NCBI GenBank assembly: GCA_944383785.1
Contig: CALWQV010000010.1
Span: 1-47,941 of the forward strand
Direction: 5' to 3'
DNA from: an uncultured Enterocloster sp.
Lineage (GTDB): Bacteria > Bacillota > Clostridia > Lachnospirales > Lachnospiraceae
DNA: 47,941 nucleotides
Numbering within the stretch: position 1 is the stretch's first letter; each line of letters starts with the position of its first letter. This document shows, piece after piece, positions 17,935 to 26,442 of the stretch. Made by a program: the position numbers and the translations under genes. Under the pieces are notes generated by a model, which ran no database searches, was not told where the DNA came from, and saw only the letters and a program-made list of their open reading frames with translations.

Positions 17935-20166
17935 TCAAACTTCTGCCTTTCCCGCCAGCTCTTCTGCCGCCGGCGCAAATTCCACCGTCCGGCTCATCCG
18001 GTCCACACCGGCTGTCACTACGCGGATCTTCTGGCCTAATTTATAGCTCTTTCCTCGTCTCTCGCCTCTCAGTTCATAATGGCGTTCATCAAATACATAG
18101 TAATCATCCTCCAGGGCGCTTAGGCGCACCAGGCCTTCTACCGTATTGGGCAGCTCCACAAAAAAGCCCCAATTTGTGACGCCGGAAATGACGCCCTCAA
18201 AACAATGGCCCACAAAGGCTTCCATATACTGGCATTTCTTCAGCTTCTGCGTCTCCCGCTCCGCCTCGTCGGCCCTGCGCTCTAAAGCGGAGGTCTGAAC
18301 CGCCACCCCTGGCAGAATACGGCTGTAATGGGCGCTCCGTTTTTCCTTCAGTCCGCCCTTTAAGCTCTCCTTGATAATCCGGTGAATCTGCAGATCCGGA
18401 TACCGCCGGATCGGGGAAGTAAAATGGGTATAGAAACGGGCCGCCAGCCCGAAATGCCCGGAACACTCGGTGGTATATTTTGCCTGCTTCATGGAGCGCA
18501 GTGTCAGCCTGGCAAGCAGCGCCTCCTCCTCCGTTCCCTGGATTCGGTCCAAGAGCTTCTGCACCTCCTTGGGATGAATCTCCCCCTGGGACATGCGCAC
18601 CGAGTACCCGAAGTTGTTGATAAAAGCCGCCAGCTGCCGCATCTTCTCCGGGTCCGGCTTGTCATGGGTTCGATAGAGAAATGGCGCCGACTGCCAATAG
18701 TAATCCTCCGCCACCGTTTCATTTGCCAACAGCATAAAATCCTCAATGATGCGGGTCGCCGTGTTCCGCTCATAGGGTCGGATCTCCAAAGGCTTACCAT
18801 TTTCATCCAGGATAATCTTGCTTTCCGGAAAGTCAAAATCCACGGCTCCCCGCTCCCTCCGCTTTTCGCGGATCAGGCGGGAAAGCTCCTTCATTGTCAT
18901 AAAGTCCGGCACAAGCTCCCGGTATTCCTCCGTCTCCTTAGGACTCTCATCCTCCACAATGGCGTTCACCGCCCTGTAGGTCATGCGCCGATCCACTTGG
19001 ATCAATGTCTCGCAGATTCGGTGGTCCGTCACATTTCCCTTCTCATCCACCTCCATGATGCAGCTTAACGCCAGCCGGTTCTCTCCCTGATTTAAGGAGC
19101 AAATTCCGTTGGACAGCTTATGGGGCAGCATGGGGATCACCCGGTCCACCAGATAAACGCTGGTTCCCCGCTTCAAAGCTTCCTCATCCAGAAGGGTCCC
19201 CTCCGGCACATAATGGCTGACGTCCGCAATGTGGACTCCCAAAATAAAGCTCCCGTCCTCCCGTTTTTCAATGGTAATGGCGTCGTCTAAATCCTTGGCG
19301 TCCTCCCCGTCGATGGTCACAGTCCGCAAAGCGCGCAGATCCAACCGGCCGGCCAGCTCCCCCGCCCACTGCAGATGGGTCATTAAGTCGTCTAAACCAT
19401 ATTCCCCCTCGTACAGAACCGGCGGCGTCTCCTCCGGCACATACACCGTCTGGGGAATATCACGAATCTGTTCCATCACCTCATCCGGAAATTCCTCCGG
19501 CAGGCCGTAAGCCCGTACAATGGAGAGGATATCCGTCCCAGGATCATTTACGTGTCCCAAAATCTCAATGATCTCTCCCTCTGGATTCTTCCTCCCGTCG
19601 CCATATTCCAGGATGCGGGCCGCCACCTTATGGCCGGTTACCGCCCCCATGTCCTTACCCTCTGGGATAAAAAGATCCACAGAAATCCTGGGATTATCCG
19701 GAACCACAAAACCAAAATTTTTATTCTTCTGATAATAGCCGATCACCTGATGATTGGCACGCTCCAGCACGCGGATCACCCTGCCCTCGGCTCTGCGCTC
19801 ATCGGCTTCCTGGCTTGTCACCACGATCCGCACCCGATCTCCGTTTAAGGCGGAGCTGGTTTGATCTTCCGGGATAAATACATCCCGCTCCATGCCCTCC
19901 ACGGTCACAAAGCCAAAGCCCCTGCGGCTTCCGGCGTAGATCCCCTCAACCGCGCAGTGTTCCGGCCTCCCATACCGGCCTTTCTTGGAAATGCTGGCCT
20001 TTCCCTGGCTTACCAGGGCGTCCAAAACCTCTTTTAGCTCTCCCCGCTGGGACTTGGGGATGTTCAAAACAGCTGCGATCTCCTTGGCCTTCATGGGCAC
20101 GTAGGCCTGATCCCTCATCAAATCCAGCAGGATCTTTTCCCGCTGCTCAAATAATTCCTTTTCCAT
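17935..20166 (-). CDS. rnr: Ribonuclease R
   Basis: RNase R is a 3'-5' exoribonuclease that degrades structured RNA and clears non-stop mRNA together with tmRNA-SmpB. The 743-aa product has an N-terminal winged-helix segment (about 20-75), cold-shock domains ([17 protein letters not shown], then [13 protein letters not shown]), and the RNB catalytic domain with [14 protein letters not shown], where the Asp cluster binds Mg2+, and [16 protein letters not shown]. It ends with an S1 domain ([17 protein letters not shown]). The C-terminus stops soon after S1 and lacks the long Lys-rich tail of E. coli RNase R. The start at ATG 20166 follows AGAGGGACTTAT. The product probably works with SmpB, encoded immediately downstream. 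Confidence 0.96.
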   Translation of the reverse strand: MEKELFEQREKILLDLMRDQAYVPMKAKEIAAVLNIPKSQRGELKEVLDALVSQGKASISKKGRYGRPEHCAVEGIYAGSRRGFGFVTVEGMERDVFIPEDQTSSALNGDRVRIVVTSQEADERRAEGRVIRVLERANHQVIGYYQKNKNFGFVVPDNPRISVDLFIPEGKDMGAVTGHKVAARILEYGDGRKNPEGEIIEILGHVNDPGTDILSIVRAYGLPEEFPDEVMEQIRDIPQTVYVPEETPPVLYEGEYGLDDLMTHLQWAGELAGRLDLRALRTVTIDGEDAKDLDDAITIEKREDGSFILGVHIADVSHYVPEGTLLDEEALKRGTSVYLVDRVIPMLPHKLSNGICSLNQGENRLALSCIMEVDEKGNVTDHRICETLIQVDRRMTYRAVNAIVEDESPKETEEYRELVPDFMTMKELSRLIREKRRERGAVDFDFPESKIILDENGKPLEIRPYERNTATRIIEDFMLLANETVAEDYYWQSAPFLYRTHDKPDPEKMRQLAAFINNFGYSVRMSQGEIHPKEVQKLLDRIQGTEEEALLARLTLRSMKQAKYTTECSGHFGLAARFYTHFTSPIRRYPDLQIHRIIKESLKGGLKEKRSAHYSRILPGVAVQTSALERRADEAERETQKLKKCQYMEAFVGHCFEGVISGVTNWGFFVELPNTVEGLVRLSALEDDYYVFDERHYELRGERRGKSYKLGQKIRVVTAGVDRMSRTVEFAPAAEELAGKAEV

Positions 20167-20176
20167 ATAAGTCCCT

Positions 20177-20286
20177 CTAAGTGCTCGTAACAATGCTCCG
20201 CACTAGGCTCGAAAAGACCTCGCCAAGTGCTCTGCATGTTTCGCACCTAAGCGCCTTGATAAACAGGCGCTAAGTGCTCGTAACAA
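20177..20286 (-). repeat. 17-bp direct repeats flanking a hairpin in the rnr leader
   Basis: CTAAGTGCTCGTAACAA occurs at 20177-20193 and again at 20270-20286. Partial AAGTGCTC copies and a GCGCCTTGATAAACAGGCGC hairpin (about 20251-20270) lie between. The first copy sits just upstream of the rnr ribosome site. This makes a repetitive, structured leader between the secG terminator and rnr. Confidence 0.75.
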
Positions 20287-20320
20287 AAAAACACCCCTTT
20301 GCTTCCGGGCAAAAGGGTGT
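20284..20320 (-). terminator. Intrinsic terminator after secG
   Basis: On the minus strand CACCCTTTTGC pairs with GCAAAGGGGTG around CCGGAA, followed by TTTTTTTG. It lies 25 bp beyond the secG stop and separates secG from rnr at least partly. Confidence 0.9.
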
Positions 20321-20344
20321 CTGTTTTACCGTGTCCAAATCTTC

Positions 20345-20596
20345 TCACAGTCCCTGGCGCTCCAGGAGCACATTTATCACAATGGTGAGAATGAAAAACA
20401 CAATGGCTCCGTACTTCGTAAACTTTTCCAGAGCGCCTTCCATGGTACGGCCCTTGTTCTTCTTCCAGTAGCTGTCCATGCCGCCCAACGCGGAACCAAG
20501 TCCCTGGGACTTGCCCTCCTGCATCAGAACCACAGCGGAAATAACAACTGCGAGAATCACATATATCACCGTCAAAATAATCCGTAAAGCCGACAT
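20345..20596 (-). CDS. secG: Preprotein translocase subunit SecG
   Basis: The 83-aa product has the standard SecG layout: a first membrane helix (ALRIILTVIYVILAVVISAVVLM), the conserved QEGKSQGLGSALGG loop, and a second membrane helix near the C-terminus (AIVFFILTIVINVLL). SecG sits beside SecYE in the membrane and assists SecA-driven export, on which the many exported proteins of this window depend. The ribosome site GAGAGAGGTGTAACAAA precedes the ATG. The gene has its own promoter and a strong terminator. Confidence 0.95.
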   Translation of the reverse strand: MSALRIILTVIYVILAVVISAVVLMQEGKSQGLGSALGGMDSYWKKNKGRTMEGALEKFTKYGAIVFFILTIVINVLLERQGL

Positions 20597-20637
20597 TTTG
20601 TTACACCTCTCTCACTTCGATATGGTCAAACACATAT

Positions 20638-20666
20638 ATACTACCATAGTTTCCGAAGGATTACAA
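20638..20666 (-). promoter_or_regulatory. Probable secG promoter
   Basis: TTGTAA (20666-20661) and TAGTAT (20643-20638) are 17 bp apart on the minus strand, 41 bp upstream of the secG start. Confidence 0.5.
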
Positions 20667-20675
20667 CCTCTTTTT

Positions 20676-21620
20676 TTATCCAATTCTGGCTCCGTCGGCT
20701 CCTACCTGAAAACCGTCCGGCGTTACCGTATTTTCCAACATGGCCCCGCTGGGATCGCAGAAATACTGCTTTCCATTCCAGTCGATCCAGCCGGTCCGCA
20801 TATAACCGTCGGCCCCAAAGAAATACCACTTTCCCCGAACCTCTTTCCAGGCATTTGCGGGATAGCTTCCATCGGGATTCTCAAACCACCAGCCCACCGT
20901 ATCCTGACGCCAGGAGCCCACAAACCGGATCAGATCCTCTTCCGTTACGTCCATCTCGCTGGACTCTTCCCAGTCTCCCGCGTTATCCCCCCGGTCAAAG
21001 GCCCGCACCCGGAAGCTGTAGGAGCCGGGCCGGTCGATCTTGTCGGAGAAATCCCAGCTGGTCTGATCCGTAGTCTGAACACTTCCCACCGGCGTATCGC
21101 CTCGGTAAAGGCGCACCCGGTAATCCGCCGCCTGATCATTTTCCTCCCAATGAGCGATGCCGTACTCCTCGTTCCAGTCCATACTGCCGATTCCTAAGTC
21201 GCCTTCCTCCAGCTCTCCCAAGGTCACGGTCAGAATCATAATCTCCTTGTCCTCCTTGCGGCTGGAACTCTTGTACTTGACCTCATCGCCGCTTAAGGAG
21301 AAGGCGCTTTTTCCGCCCTTATCAAAATAGTAACCATCATCCGCGTTCAATGTAACCTTCACCTTCGGCTCATCGCCGCCGGACCACCAGCCCTTATCGT
21401 TGGTGATCTCCACCTCGTCGATGGAGCAGTTTCCGCTCTCTAAGGTTACGTCCACGTCTCCTCCGCCGTCTCCCGCCTCAATATCCGAGGAAAAATGGAG
21501 GACAATCTCTCCGACCGGCTCCGGATCCTCCTCATCATCGTCATCCGCGTAAACCGGCATGACCGTACCTGCCGCCAGAACAGCCGCCAGCGCCATCCAC
21601 AGCCATCTCTTTTTCTTCAT
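20676..21620 (-). CDS. Exported wall-binding protein with a fibronectin-III-like domain
   Basis: The 314-aa product has a signal peptide (MKKKRWLWMALAAVLAAGTVMPVYA), a very acidic DDDDEEDPEP stretch, and a beta-rich domain with DEVEITNDKGWWSGG and KVTLNADDGYYFDKGG. A fibronectin-III-like domain follows at about residues 165-225 (IAHWEENDQAADYRVRLYRG, GSYSFRVRAFD). Two or three choline-binding-type repeats (WWFENPDGSYPANAWKEV, KWYFFGADGYMRTGWI) end in NTVTPDGFQVGADG, the tail also present in two other proteins here. It probably binds the wall non-covalently. Its ATG overlaps the stop codon of the upstream amidohydrolase (ATGA) with AGGGAGGGATTATC before it, so the two are translationally coupled. 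Confidence 0.82.
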   Translation of the reverse strand: MKKKRWLWMALAAVLAAGTVMPVYADDDDEEDPEPVGEIVLHFSSDIEAGDGGGDVDVTLESGNCSIDEVEITNDKGWWSGGDEPKVKVTLNADDGYYFDKGGKSAFSLSGDEVKYKSSSRKEDKEIMILTVTLGELEEGDLGIGSMDWNEEYGIAHWEENDQAADYRVRLYRGDTPVGSVQTTDQTSWDFSDKIDRPGSYSFRVRAFDRGDNAGDWEESSEMDVTEEDLIRFVGSWRQDTVGWWFENPDGSYPANAWKEVRGKWYFFGADGYMRTGWIDWNGKQYFCDPSGAMLENTVTPDGFQVGADGARIG

Positions 21621-22912
21621 GATAATCCCTCCCTACATCGCTTCATGATCTCATTTGCCTTTCGATAGATCCTCGACGGATCTTCCCCGATCCGAAACTC
21701 TCCATTTTCATAGAGAATCCTTCCGTCTATCATGGTCAGCTTCACATTCTGCTTGCTGCCGCTGTAGACCAGATTTTTCATCACATGATTTTCCGGCTGC
21801 ATGTTGGGCTGGTTTAAATCGATCATTACCAGATCCGCCCGCTTGCCCGCCGCCAGGCTATCACAGTCTGAAAGCCCCATAGCCCGGGCGCCCTCACAGC
21901 AGGCCATACGCAAAACCTCCCCGGCCGGCATGGCCGCCGCATCCTGCTCCTTCACCTTAGCCAGCCCTGTAACCAAAAACATCTCCCGGAACATATCCAG
22001 ACAGTTGTTGCTGGCCGGGCCGTCGGTGCCGATGGCCACAGGAATCCCCAGCCGGACCATCTCGCCTACCGGGGCAATGCCGCTTGCCAGCTTCAGGTTA
22101 GAAGCCGGATTCGTTACCGCGTACAGCCTTTTCCTCTGAAAAATTTCCAAATCCTCCGGACTCATATACAGGCAGTGAAAGCCTCCGCCGCCATATTGGA
22201 AAAGCCCTAAGCTGTTCAGATAAACCGTAGGCGTAGCTTTATGCCGCTCCACGCAGCCCGCCACCTCTGCGGCAGTCTCGGAATTATGGCAGTATACCGG
22301 CGCCCGATGCTTTTCGGCCAGGCCGGAAAGTCCCTTAAGCAGCGATTCCCCGGTGGTATACTCCGCGTGAAATCCCAGCTGGTATCGGATTAAAGGGTGA
22401 AAGCAATTGAGCCTCATATAGTGGTCATTCTCTTCCTCCAGAGAAGAGGAAAAATCATTCAGCGTGCCTGCAATCACCGTCCTAAATCCGCAGTCCGCCG
22501 AGGCTAGGGCAATCTGGTCCGGATACATGTACATATCAAAATTAGCGGTAATGCCGCTGGTCAGATACTCCATCAGGGCAAGCTTCGACAGATGATAAAC
22601 ATCCTCCGGCGTCAGCTTCGCCTCCATGGGAAATACCTGGCGGTTCAGCCACTCTGCCAGCGGCAGGTCATCGGCAAAGGAGCGCAGAAACGTCATGGCC
22701 GAGTGGGTGTGGGCGTTCTTAAATCCGGGAATCACCAGGTTTCCCCGGCCGTCGATCTGCCGGTCCCACTTCACCCCTTCCGGATTCGGGGCCCCGTCCG
22801 CCGACCCGGCATAGGATACAACTCCGTCCTCCGTCCACAGCTCCCCATCAGGAATCACCTGCTCTCCCTCCGCCATGGTTATCAGCTTGATATGGAAAAA
22901 ACGGATTTTCAT
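21617..22912 (-). CDS. Amidohydrolase, 5'-deoxyadenosine / S-adenosylhomocysteine deaminase type
   Basis: This 431-aa cytosolic metal-dependent deaminase of the MTA/SAH deaminase group is expected to convert 5'-modified adenosines to the inosine forms. Metal ligands are visible: NAHTHSAM near residue 65 (HxH), GFHAEYTT near 190, a further His in YCHNSET, and the late Asp in GTDGPASNN near 300. The C-terminal LAAGKRADLVMIDLNQPNMQ is the family's conserved small beta-domain return. ATG 22912 is chosen for its GGGAGGGAGGTGCTCGG site. PNP is encoded 56 bp upstream, which fits a purine-salvage route for adenosine-type by-products. The exact substrate is not fixed by sequence alone. Confidence 0.85.
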   Translation of the reverse strand: MKIRFFHIKLITMAEGEQVIPDGELWTEDGVVSYAGSADGAPNPEGVKWDRQIDGRGNLVIPGFKNAHTHSAMTFLRSFADDLPLAEWLNRQVFPMEAKLTPEDVYHLSKLALMEYLTSGITANFDMYMYPDQIALASADCGFRTVIAGTLNDFSSSLEEENDHYMRLNCFHPLIRYQLGFHAEYTTGESLLKGLSGLAEKHRAPVYCHNSETAAEVAGCVERHKATPTVYLNSLGLFQYGGGGFHCLYMSPEDLEIFQRKRLYAVTNPASNLKLASGIAPVGEMVRLGIPVAIGTDGPASNNCLDMFREMFLVTGLAKVKEQDAAAMPAGEVLRMACCEGARAMGLSDCDSLAAGKRADLVMIDLNQPNMQPENHVMKNLVYSGSKQNVKLTMIDGRILYENGEFRIGEDPSRIYRKANEIMKRCREGLS

Positions 22913-22968
22913 CCGAGCACCTCCCTCCCAGCACAATTACCGCAGCCTTCTTAAACTTAAAGCAAGAG

Positions 22969-23796
22969 CTACTGCCCCATAGCCGTAATGGCCTTCGTCA
23001 CCAGGGCCTTAAACTTGGGAGCCGCCTTGGCCGCAGCCTCCCCTACCTCCTCATGGCTTAAGGGCTGGTCCGTCATGCCGCAGGCCAGATTGGAGATAAA
23101 GGAAATACCGCAGATTTTCATCCCCATATGATTTGCTGCCACCGCCTCGCAGGCCGTGCTCATGCCTACCGCGTCGCCTCCTAAGATGCGGGCCATCCGC
23201 ACCTCAGCAGGCGTCTCGTAGGCCGGTCCCGTAAACTGGATGTACACGCCGGACTTTAAGTCGATGGAAAGCTCCGCCGCCGCCGCTTTTAACACCTCCT
23301 GAAGATCCCGGTCATAAACCTGGCTCATATCGCAGAATCTGGGGCCGAACTCATCCAGGTTGGGACCAATCAGTGGAGAAGGAACCAGGGCGGAAATCTG
23401 ATCTGTAATCATCATAAAATCCCCGGCCTTAAAATCAAAGTTTACGCCGCCGGCCGCATTGGTCAAAAACAAAATCTCCGCCCCCATCAGCTTCATCAGC
23501 CGGATGGGCAGCACCACATCCGACATGGCATATCCTTCATAGTAGTGGACTCTTCCCTGCATCAGCACCACCGGAGTCCCCCCGATATGGGTAAAAATGA
23601 AGCGCCCCTTATGGCCCGCCACCGTAGACACCGGGAATCCCTCTATATCATGGTAATCCAAAATCCCCTCTGCCTGGCACTCGTCCCCATAATCCCCCAG
23701 GCCGGATCCCAAGATCAAAGCCACCTTGGGCTTAAAGGGGATGCGATCCTTCACGCTGTCGTAGCATTTCATTAATTTCTCGTAAACCTGACTCAT
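22969..23796 (-). CDS. punA: Purine-nucleoside phosphorylase, trimeric type
   Basis: PNP splits inosine and guanosine (and their deoxy forms) with phosphate into the base plus ribose-1-phosphate. The 275-aa product matches the trimeric family: VALILGSGLGDYGDE for phosphate binding near residue 27, the His of VAGHKGRFIF, MQGRVHYYEGY, the FLTNAAGGVN loop near residue 110, GPAYETPAEVRM near 190, and GGDAVGMSTACEAVAA with the base-binding Asn/Glu region. RBS GAGGAGGAAGAATAC precedes the ATG. A good promoter lies 50 bp upstream. Its partner downstream is the adenosine-type amidohydrolase, whose inosine-type product could be a substrate. Confidence 0.94.
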   Translation of the reverse strand: MSQVYEKLMKCYDSVKDRIPFKPKVALILGSGLGDYGDECQAEGILDYHDIEGFPVSTVAGHKGRFIFTHIGGTPVVLMQGRVHYYEGYAMSDVVLPIRLMKLMGAEILFLTNAAGGVNFDFKAGDFMMITDQISALVPSPLIGPNLDEFGPRFCDMSQVYDRDLQEVLKAAAAELSIDLKSGVYIQFTGPAYETPAEVRMARILGGDAVGMSTACEAVAANHMGMKICGISFISNLACGMTDQPLSHEEVGEAAAKAAPKFKALVTKAITAMGQ

Positions 23797-23846
23797 GTAT
23801 TCTTCCTCCTCAATTCGCAGTGAATTTCTCTTATGTGCTGCCTTTT

Positions 23847-23875
23847 ATTATACCCAATTTTTCCCCTTTTGTCAT
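23847..23875 (-). promoter_or_regulatory. Promoter of the PNP-amidohydrolase-wall-protein unit
   Basis: ATGACA (23875-23870) and TATAAT (23852-23847), separated by 17 bp on the minus strand, lie directly after the terminator of the upstream unit. Confidence 0.7.
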
Positions 23876-23894
23876 CCCCTGCATCTTTAAGGAT

Positions 23895-23924
23895 GAAAAA
23901 AGAGGGCCTTTACAGCCCTCTTTC
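23895..23924 (-). terminator. Terminator of the importer/deglycase unit, overlapping the HAD stop codon
   Basis: AAAGAGGGC pairs with GCCCTCTTT around TGTAAAG, followed by TTTTTC. The left arm is formed by the last codons of the HAD gene and the stop codon is in the loop. Confidence 0.85.
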
Positions 23925-24566
23925 AAGAAATCCGATCAATTTCCCCAAAGCATCGATTTCCCCGTCTGCCAGACTTCGATCAAAGTCAAACCGATCGTCT
24001 TTCAATGCGATTACCTTAACGCCCGCCCGGTGTGCAGCCGTAATTCCAACTGTGGAGTCCTCGATTGCTATGCACTCCTTCGGACGGACTCCCAGAAGCT
24101 CAGCAGTCTTTAAATAGATTTCCGGATTAGGCTTGCTCTCTTTAAATTGATCGCCGCTGACGATCAGATCCAGATAGGGAGCAACCCCCACTTCCGTAAG
24201 AATCGACCTTACCTTTTCATAGCCGGTTGAAGAAGCGACCGCTCTGCGCATTCCCCTATCACGCGCCCATTTAAGAATCTTTAATGTTTCAGGGCGAAAA
24301 ATTTCGTGATATGATACCTTAGCCGGATGTTCCTTCTGCCATACGCTCCTGTACTCTTGTCTGGTTTCCAGCCAATTCTTCTCCCATCCAATCACCCCAG
24401 CGATCCGGGTCCACACATCCTGGCTGGAACGTCCCACCACCTGATACATTTCCCTCTCATTTACATCAGGCTTTTTGGAACGTACAAACTCCAGCACCTG
24501 TCTTAAGCTTCCGGGCTCACTGTCAATGATCACTCCATCCATATCAAATATCAGCGCTTTTATCAT
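23910..24566 (-). CDS. HAD-superfamily sugar-phosphate phosphatase / beta-phosphoglucomutase-like
   Basis: This 218-aa class-I HAD hydrolase has the nucleophile motif FDMDGVIIDSEP at residues 7-18, a helical cap (about 18-85), motif II SST near 118, and motif III/IV KPNPEIYLKTAELLG with IAIEDSTVGITAAHRAG near 170-185. These are beta-phosphoglucomutase/phosphatase-type signatures; the exact substrate cannot be read from the sequence. It is the last gene of the unit that encodes the sugar importer, kinase and a deglycase. A role in dephosphorylating glucose-6-phosphate, or an off-path phosphorylated Amadori product, would fit but is inference. It ends inside a terminator. Confidence 0.85.
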   Translation of the reverse strand: MIKALIFDMDGVIIDSEPGSLRQVLEFVRSKKPDVNEREMYQVVGRSSQDVWTRIAGVIGWEKNWLETRQEYRSVWQKEHPAKVSYHEIFRPETLKILKWARDRGMRRAVASSTGYEKVRSILTEVGVAPYLDLIVSGDQFKESKPNPEIYLKTAELLGVRPKECIAIEDSTVGITAAHRAGVKVIALKDDRFDFDRSLADGEIDALGKLIGFLERGL

Positions 24567-24595
24567 TTTGTCTTAACCCTAGTCTTATCTTTGCA

Positions 24596-25558
24596 TCAAT
24601 AATCAAACTTCCACATATATCGTCTTACGCTTAAGGGGTGATTTCTCACATCAGCTAAAAGATTATTAAACACCCGGACTACATTGGTATGGAAAAATGG
24701 ATCCAGATACTCGGATACGTTCCCCAGACCACCCATTCCATAATCCATGCCATCCAGAATCATGCAGCGGTCATTAAATTTTTTCATGAAATCCAGAGCC
24801 CGGTCATCCAAAAAGCGTGTTCTTCCCGTAGACTTCATCATAAGGAATGCTGTATTCTTATCCGTAATTTCAAATGGCCCGTGAAAATACTCGCCGGAAT
24901 GGATCACACTGGAATTAATCCACTGCATCTCCATAAAAATGCAGATGGATTCTTGGTGGGCGCTTCCCCAGGATGCTCCGCTCCCCATAGTATAAATCAC
25001 AGAATCATCTTTAAATTCCCATGCATATTTAATCGCATAGGGGACAATTTCTTTGCAGGCCTTCTTGACAATGCCATCCATCTTTGAAAGGCCCTCCAGC
25101 ATCTTGTCATAATCTTCATAGCCCTCAAGCTCTTTCAGGAACTCCACTGCCAGCTTTAAACCATAAGATGACTTCTGGTTCTCTACGACAGAGCCCTCTC
25201 CAAACTCATATAAAATCACATATTCCGCAGCCTCAGATAAAGGGGACGGCACTTCAAAGGTCAGTCCCACCGTAGCCGCTCCCCTTTGTCTTGCCACTTG
25301 GCAGGCCTTCACCGTTTCTGGTGTATTTCCTCTTTGGGAAGCCAGAATTACAACTGCGTTGGGCCCGATTTCCTTAGGCGTAGCGTAAACAAACTCATTG
25401 GCATTGATATAACCGACCTTCAGCTTAACTGCCTCACAGCTGAGAAAATACTTGGCCGGAAAAAATCCCACCAGGGAGCCGCCGCAGCCTACAAAGTAAA
25501 CGGTATCAATTCCGTGTTTTTTTACAATATTCCCAACAATCTCTTTTACTTTTTCCAT
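24596..25558 (-). CDS. frlB: SIS-domain deglycase, FrlB/FraB-like (copy 1)
   Basis: The 320-aa product has two SIS domains, as in glucosamine-6-phosphate synthase isomerase halves. FrlB-type enzymes split a 6-phosphorylated Amadori compound into glucose-6-phosphate and the amino acid. The phosphosugar-binding loops are visible in VYFVGCGGSL near residue 20 and LASQRGNTPETVKACQVA near 75; the second SIS begins YTMGSGASWGSAHQES near 190. The segment EMQWINSSVIHSGEYFHGPFE places a Glu and a His 16 residues apart, the spacing of the catalytic pair I recall for Salmonella FraB (E214/H230). The end RNHPLSVRRYMWKFDY is shared with copy 3. It lies 40 bp after the permease gene, with ribosome site GGAAAGGAGAAAATC. 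Confidence 0.85.
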   Translation of the reverse strand: MEKVKEIVGNIVKKHGIDTVYFVGCGGSLVGFFPAKYFLSCEAVKLKVGYINANEFVYATPKEIGPNAVVILASQRGNTPETVKACQVARQRGAATVGLTFEVPSPLSEAAEYVILYEFGEGSVVENQKSSYGLKLAVEFLKELEGYEDYDKMLEGLSKMDGIVKKACKEIVPYAIKYAWEFKDDSVIYTMGSGASWGSAHQESICIFMEMQWINSSVIHSGEYFHGPFEITDKNTAFLMMKSTGRTRFLDDRALDFMKKFNDRCMILDGMDYGMGGLGNVSEYLDPFFHTNVVRVFNNLLADVRNHPLSVRRYMWKFDY

Positions 25559-25598
25559 GATTTTCTCCTTTCCTGGCCGAAGCTTCCGGCCTAAAAGC

Positions 25599-26429
25599 CT
25601 ATCCTTTCACCGCCCCGCTTGTCAGACCTCGAACAAATTGTTTGGACATCAGCAGGAACAAAATAATCAAAGGCAGGGAGGCGATAATCAGTCCCGCCAG
25701 AGTCGTCGTATAATCCACCTTTAAGTCGCCTTTAAAGGTCATCAACCCAATTGGAATCGTCTGAATCGCTTTATTGCTTAAAAATACATTAGCAAACAAG
25801 AATTCATTCCACACAAAATTCAGGTTTACAATCGCACATGAGGCAAATATAGGCTTGGAAATCGGCACAATAATTTTAGTAAATATCTGCAGGCTGTTAT
25901 AGCCGTCCATTACCGCCGCCTCCTCAAGCTCCACCGGGATAGATATGAAATACGCCCTCATCAAAAACACAGTAAAAGGAATACGGAATGCGATATATGG
26001 CAGAATCACTGCCGCATACGTATCATACAAGTGAAGCGCCTGAAGGATATTATAAAGAGGCACAAGGGCAATCTGCTCGGAAAGGGCCATTCCGCCCAGT
26101 ACAATAATAAAAATAATATTGCTCCCCTTTGCCCTGAACCGTGTAAGGCCGTAGGCCAGGAAAGAGGCCAGCACCAAAATCCCTACAAGAGAAATCGAGC
26201 TTACCAAAATAGAGTTTCCAAAATAACGGTACAATCCCATGGACCAGGCTTTGATATAATTTCCAAACTGCCACACTTTAGGAAGCGCCAGGGAATCCAT
26301 AAACATCTCCTGGTTTGTCTTAAATGAATTCAGGAGAATCCAAAGCAAGGGGGACGCAATCACGACGCACAGAAAGATACAAAGCAAATTCAAAAGAATC
26401 GTTGAAATATGGATCTTTTTCTTATTCAT
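25599..26429 (-). CDS. ABC sugar importer permease, MalG type
   Basis: The 276-aa integral membrane permease begins at ATG 26429, just after GGGGAGGGAGAAGC. Six hydrophobic helices are apparent, with the first at HISTILLNLLCIFLCVVIASPLLWILL. The EAA loop that docks with the ATPase is present as LEEAAVMDGYNSLQIFTKIIVPISKP near residue 175. It pairs with the MalF-type permease, starting 13 bp after that gene's stop. No ATP-binding subunit is encoded in the locus, so a shared MsmX-type ATPase elsewhere is expected. The likely cargo is a glycated amino acid, inferred from the flanking kinase and deglycase. Confidence 0.9.
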   Translation of the reverse strand: MNKKKIHISTILLNLLCIFLCVVIASPLLWILLNSFKTNQEMFMDSLALPKVWQFGNYIKAWSMGLYRYFGNSILVSSISLVGILVLASFLAYGLTRFRAKGSNIIFIIVLGGMALSEQIALVPLYNILQALHLYDTYAAVILPYIAFRIPFTVFLMRAYFISIPVELEEAAVMDGYNSLQIFTKIIVPISKPIFASCAIVNLNFVWNEFLFANVFLSNKAIQTIPIGLMTFKGDLKVDYTTTLAGLIIASLPLIILFLLMSKQFVRGLTSGAVKG

Positions 26430-26442
26430 GCTTCTCCCTCCC

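Noticed and set aside
18382-19068. Plus-strand 228-codon frame inside rnr, and similar plus-strand frames inside dnaK, hrcA and the kinase
   Set aside because: Antisense shadows of well-conserved genes with full family motifs.
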